Shown here: positions 62,296-64,000 of the stretch, piece after piece
Numbering within the stretch: the first letter of the stretch is position 1
Layout: each line of letters begins with the position of its first letter
Origin: Promethearchaeota archaeon
GTDB lineage: Archaea > Asgardarchaeota > Lokiarchaeia > Sigyniarchaeales > SOKP01
Direction of reading: 5' to 3'
Length of the DNA: 64,000 nucleotides
NCBI GenBank assembly: GCA_011364925.1
Contig: RDOA01000004.1
Coordinates: 66,265 to 130,264 of the forward strand
Made by a program: the position numbers and the translations under genes
Notes under the pieces: model-generated
Databases searched by the model: none
What the model was told of the DNA's origin: nothing
The model's input: only the letters and a program-made list of their open reading frames with translations

Positions 62296-63963
62296 TTATG
62301 CTTCTCCTCCGTACGTGAGAATTTCTGCTCGTATTTGATCACCAGTAAAATGATGAATTATTATTGCTTTTTTAGGACAACTTGCTCCGCACACGCCACA
62401 TCCTTTACAAATTACTTTATTTACTCTGGCAGTATCGGTGCTTTCATCTTTGGTAATAGCTTTATACGGACAAATTTTAATACATGCCTCGCATCCTATG
62501 CATAATTCCTCAATTACTTCCGCAGTTGATCCTTCTACTTCTAAAGCGTCTTTCCATAATATTCTAGATGCCCGAGAAGCCGCTGCATTAGCTTGGCTAA
62601 TACTTTCAGCAATATCCGCAGGCCAATGTGCAGAACCACAAACGAAAACTCCATCCGTCGCAAAATCTACGGGTCTTAATTTTACATGAGCTTCTAAAAA
62701 GAAATTGTTTTCTTCAAGCGGGACTTTCAACATTTTTGCAAGCAGCGTTGAATCTTCATTTGCTACGAGAGGTGTAGATAAAACTACTAAATCTTGAGGT
62801 ATTTCAATTTCTTGATTCAATAAATCACTATACACTTTTACTAAATTTTTCTTTATTACAGGAGGCTTTTCGGGTATATATTTTACAAATAAAACACCCA
62901 TTTCTCTAGCTTTTCGATAATACTTTTCATATACCGTTCCATGTGCTTGTATATCCTGGAATAATATCGTAATATGTGCATCTGGATTTTTTTCCATAAC
63001 TAACATAGCATTTTTGATAGTGCTCATACAACAAATATTAGAGCAATATTTTCTTTCTTCATTACGGCAACCGACGCATAATATCATCGTAATATTGTTA
63101 GCAGCAACTTGATTGTTCTTCAGTAAACCTTCTAAATCTAGTTGGCTAATTATATTTTTACCATTGTACCCATAATATCCTTTAGGTGTTAATGGTGTAG
63201 CACCAGTTGCTATAATTATTGTACCAGCTTCGACTTCATTTATTTTATTATTTTGATTAATAGAAACTTTGTAATTTCCAATAAAACCATCAACTTTTTC
63301 GATTACACTCGATTTGTAAACTTTAATTTTCTTATGCGATTCAATTAACTTAATAGAATCCAATAGTTTCGAAGCTTCCTCATTACTCGGATACACTTTA
63401 TTAAGGGATTTGAGGAGTCCTCCTAACTCTGGTTCTTTTTCGATTAGTGAAACTTCAAAACCTTGATTACCTAAATTTAGAGCTGCTGTCATTCCCGAAA
63501 TTCCACCACCTATAACTATAGCTGATTGATTAACTGATACTTTTATTCTTTCTAATGGCTCCAATAAAGCTGCCTTATAAACACTCATCCTAATGAGATC
63601 CTTTGCCTTTTCCAATCCTTTCTCAGGTTCTTTCATATGAACCCAAGAGTCTTGATCTCTAATATTTACCATTTCGAATAAGTAAGGATTTAAACCTGCT
63701 TCTTCGCATATAGCTCTAAACAATGGTTCATGCGTCCTAGGGGAACAAGAAGCCACGATAACGCGATTTAACTTTTGTTCTTTTATATTTTCTTTAATTT
63801 CAGTTAATCCTACTTCGGAACATGTGTAAAGGTTATCTGCGGAGTAAGTTACATGAGGTAAAGTTTTTGCATACTCAGCTAAAGAAGGAACATCTAATAC
63901 ACCACCTATATTCGTCCCACAATGGCACACAAATACTCCAATTCTGATATCTTCTTCTGGCAT
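62296..63963 (-). CDS. hdrA: HdrA-like flavin iron-sulfur subunit
   Basis: The protein of about 555 residues starts IGVFVCHCGTNIGGV, the HdrA N-terminal domain, followed by FAD motif GGGISG near residue 155. It then has CVGCRNEERKYC and CSNICC clusters, and two ferredoxin motifs near the C-terminus (CIGCEACIKIC and CKGCGVCGASCP). It is full length. The start is ATG 63963, after GGTGTGA; GTG 63972 would contain this site. It is the first complete gene of the hdrA-mvhD-metVF operon. An upstream gene overlaps by its stop. Confidence 0.88.
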   Translation of the reverse strand: MPEEDIRIGVFVCHCGTNIGGVLDVPSLAEYAKTLPHVTYSADNLYTCSEVGLTEIKENIKEQKLNRVIVASCSPRTHEPLFRAICEEAGLNPYLFEMVNIRDQDSWVHMKEPEKGLEKAKDLIRMSVYKAALLEPLERIKVSVNQSAIVIGGGISGMTAALNLGNQGFEVSLIEKEPELGGLLKSLNKVYPSNEEASKLLDSIKLIESHKKIKVYKSSVIEKVDGFIGNYKVSINQNNKINEVEAGTIIIATGATPLTPKGYYGYNGKNIISQLDLEGLLKNNQVAANNITMILCVGCRNEERKYCSNICCMSTIKNAMLVMEKNPDAHITILFQDIQAHGTVYEKYYRKAREMGVLFVKYIPEKPPVIKKNLVKVYSDLLNQEIEIPQDLVVLSTPLVANEDSTLLAKMLKVPLEENNFFLEAHVKLRPVDFATDGVFVCGSAHWPADIAESISQANAAASRASRILWKDALEVEGSTAEVIEELCIGCEACIKICPYKAITKDESTDTARVNKVICKGCGVCGASCPKKAIIIHHFTGDQIRAEILTYGGEA

Positions 63964-63968
63964 TCTAC

Positions 63969-64000
63969 TCACACCTTCATTACTATTTCTGCTGCTTTAG
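63969..64000 (-). CDS. 3' end of an upstream gene in the hdr operon, cut by the window edge
   Basis: The last ten codons read KAAEIVMKV and end at TGA 63971-63969, whose bases form part of the ribosome site of hdrA. The close overlap suggests an operon. Possible identities are HdrC or another Hdr-linked subunit, but nothing in these residues shows it. Confidence 0.4.
   Translation of the reverse strand, partial: KAAEIVMKV

Noticed and set aside
58061..63972. Selenocysteine in HdrA/MvhD proteins
   Set aside because: The cluster motifs use Cys and no in-frame TGA interrupts these genes.
1..64000. CRISPR arrays, insertion sequences, attachment sites, rRNA or tRNA genes
   Set aside because: No regularly spaced direct repeats of CRISPR length, no transposase motif and no tRNA or rRNA-like segment were found on reading both strands.

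Overview
The window is AT-rich, gene-dense archaeal DNA. RNA polymerase subunit D (Rpo3), eL18/uL13/uS9, an LSm protein, a thermosome subunit, Cdc48, archaeal-type TrpRS, TrmI and a Clp1-type polynucleotide kinase are all archaeal core genes. Several genes look unusually eukaryote-like: a PP1/PP2A-type phosphatase with the full PPP motif set, a Rag-like GTPase joined to a roadblock/longin-like C-terminus, an SDS22-style leucine-rich-repeat protein and an MglA-like GTPase. Together with a tetrahydrofolate-type MetF/MetV system next to HdrA/MvhD genes, this points to an Asgard archaeon (Promethearchaeota), most likely in or near Lokiarchaeia. The lineage is inferred from gene content; no phylogeny was run.

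Layout. 1-10.6 kb: methyltransferase, LSm, cyclotransferase-like protein, PPP phosphatase, an orphan Eco57I-like DNA methylase, an acidic Cys-tailed protein, a hydrolase, a small zinc-finger gene with a probable ATT start, ATP-grasp, Clp1, FmdE and Mut7-C proteins. 10.6-20 kb: a Gfo/Idh oxidoreductase, divergent aroC/aroA, the ribosomal genes and rpo3 split by an SLC13/ArsB-type transporter, and glyA. 20-31 kb: a coiled-coil protein, TrmI with a tRNA-binding protein, YjbQ, the Rag-like GTPase, TrpRS, MsrB, an Lrp regulator, the thermosome and GTP-dependent PEPCK. 31-37 kb (minus strand): a hsp20-cdc48-winged helix-HExxH protein cluster followed by a polyferredoxin that also appears to start at ATT. 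37-46 kb: small GTPase, HAD protein, core MetE-like protein, radical SAM enzyme, second orphan methylase, a flavin disulfide reductase with a natural His-rich tail, hydroxyacyl-CoA dehydrogenase and a PAS histidine kinase. 46-56 kb: metV-metF copy 1 behind two perfect operator-like dyads, LRR protein, a sialidase-like surface protein, membrane proteins, two small unknown proteins behind a dyad-rich 471-base gap, and a metallo-beta-lactamase-fold protein. 56-64 kb: a compact minus-strand operon hdrA-mvhD-hdrA/mvhD fusion-metV-metF-lrp.

How the genes work together. The clearest theme is one-carbon and electron metabolism. GlyA and two MetV/MetF sets make and reduce methylene-tetrahydrofolate. 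The HdrA/MvhD proteins beside the second set could supply electrons by flavin-based bifurcation, as proposed for the acetogen MetVF-HdrABC-MvhD complex. The FmdE-like protein and polyferredoxin hint at a parallel methanopterin branch, and a core MetE could use methyl groups for methionine. The second theme is proteostasis: thermosome, Cdc48, Hsp20 and a putative metalloprotease. No tRNA, rRNA, CRISPR array, insertion sequence or prophage was seen.
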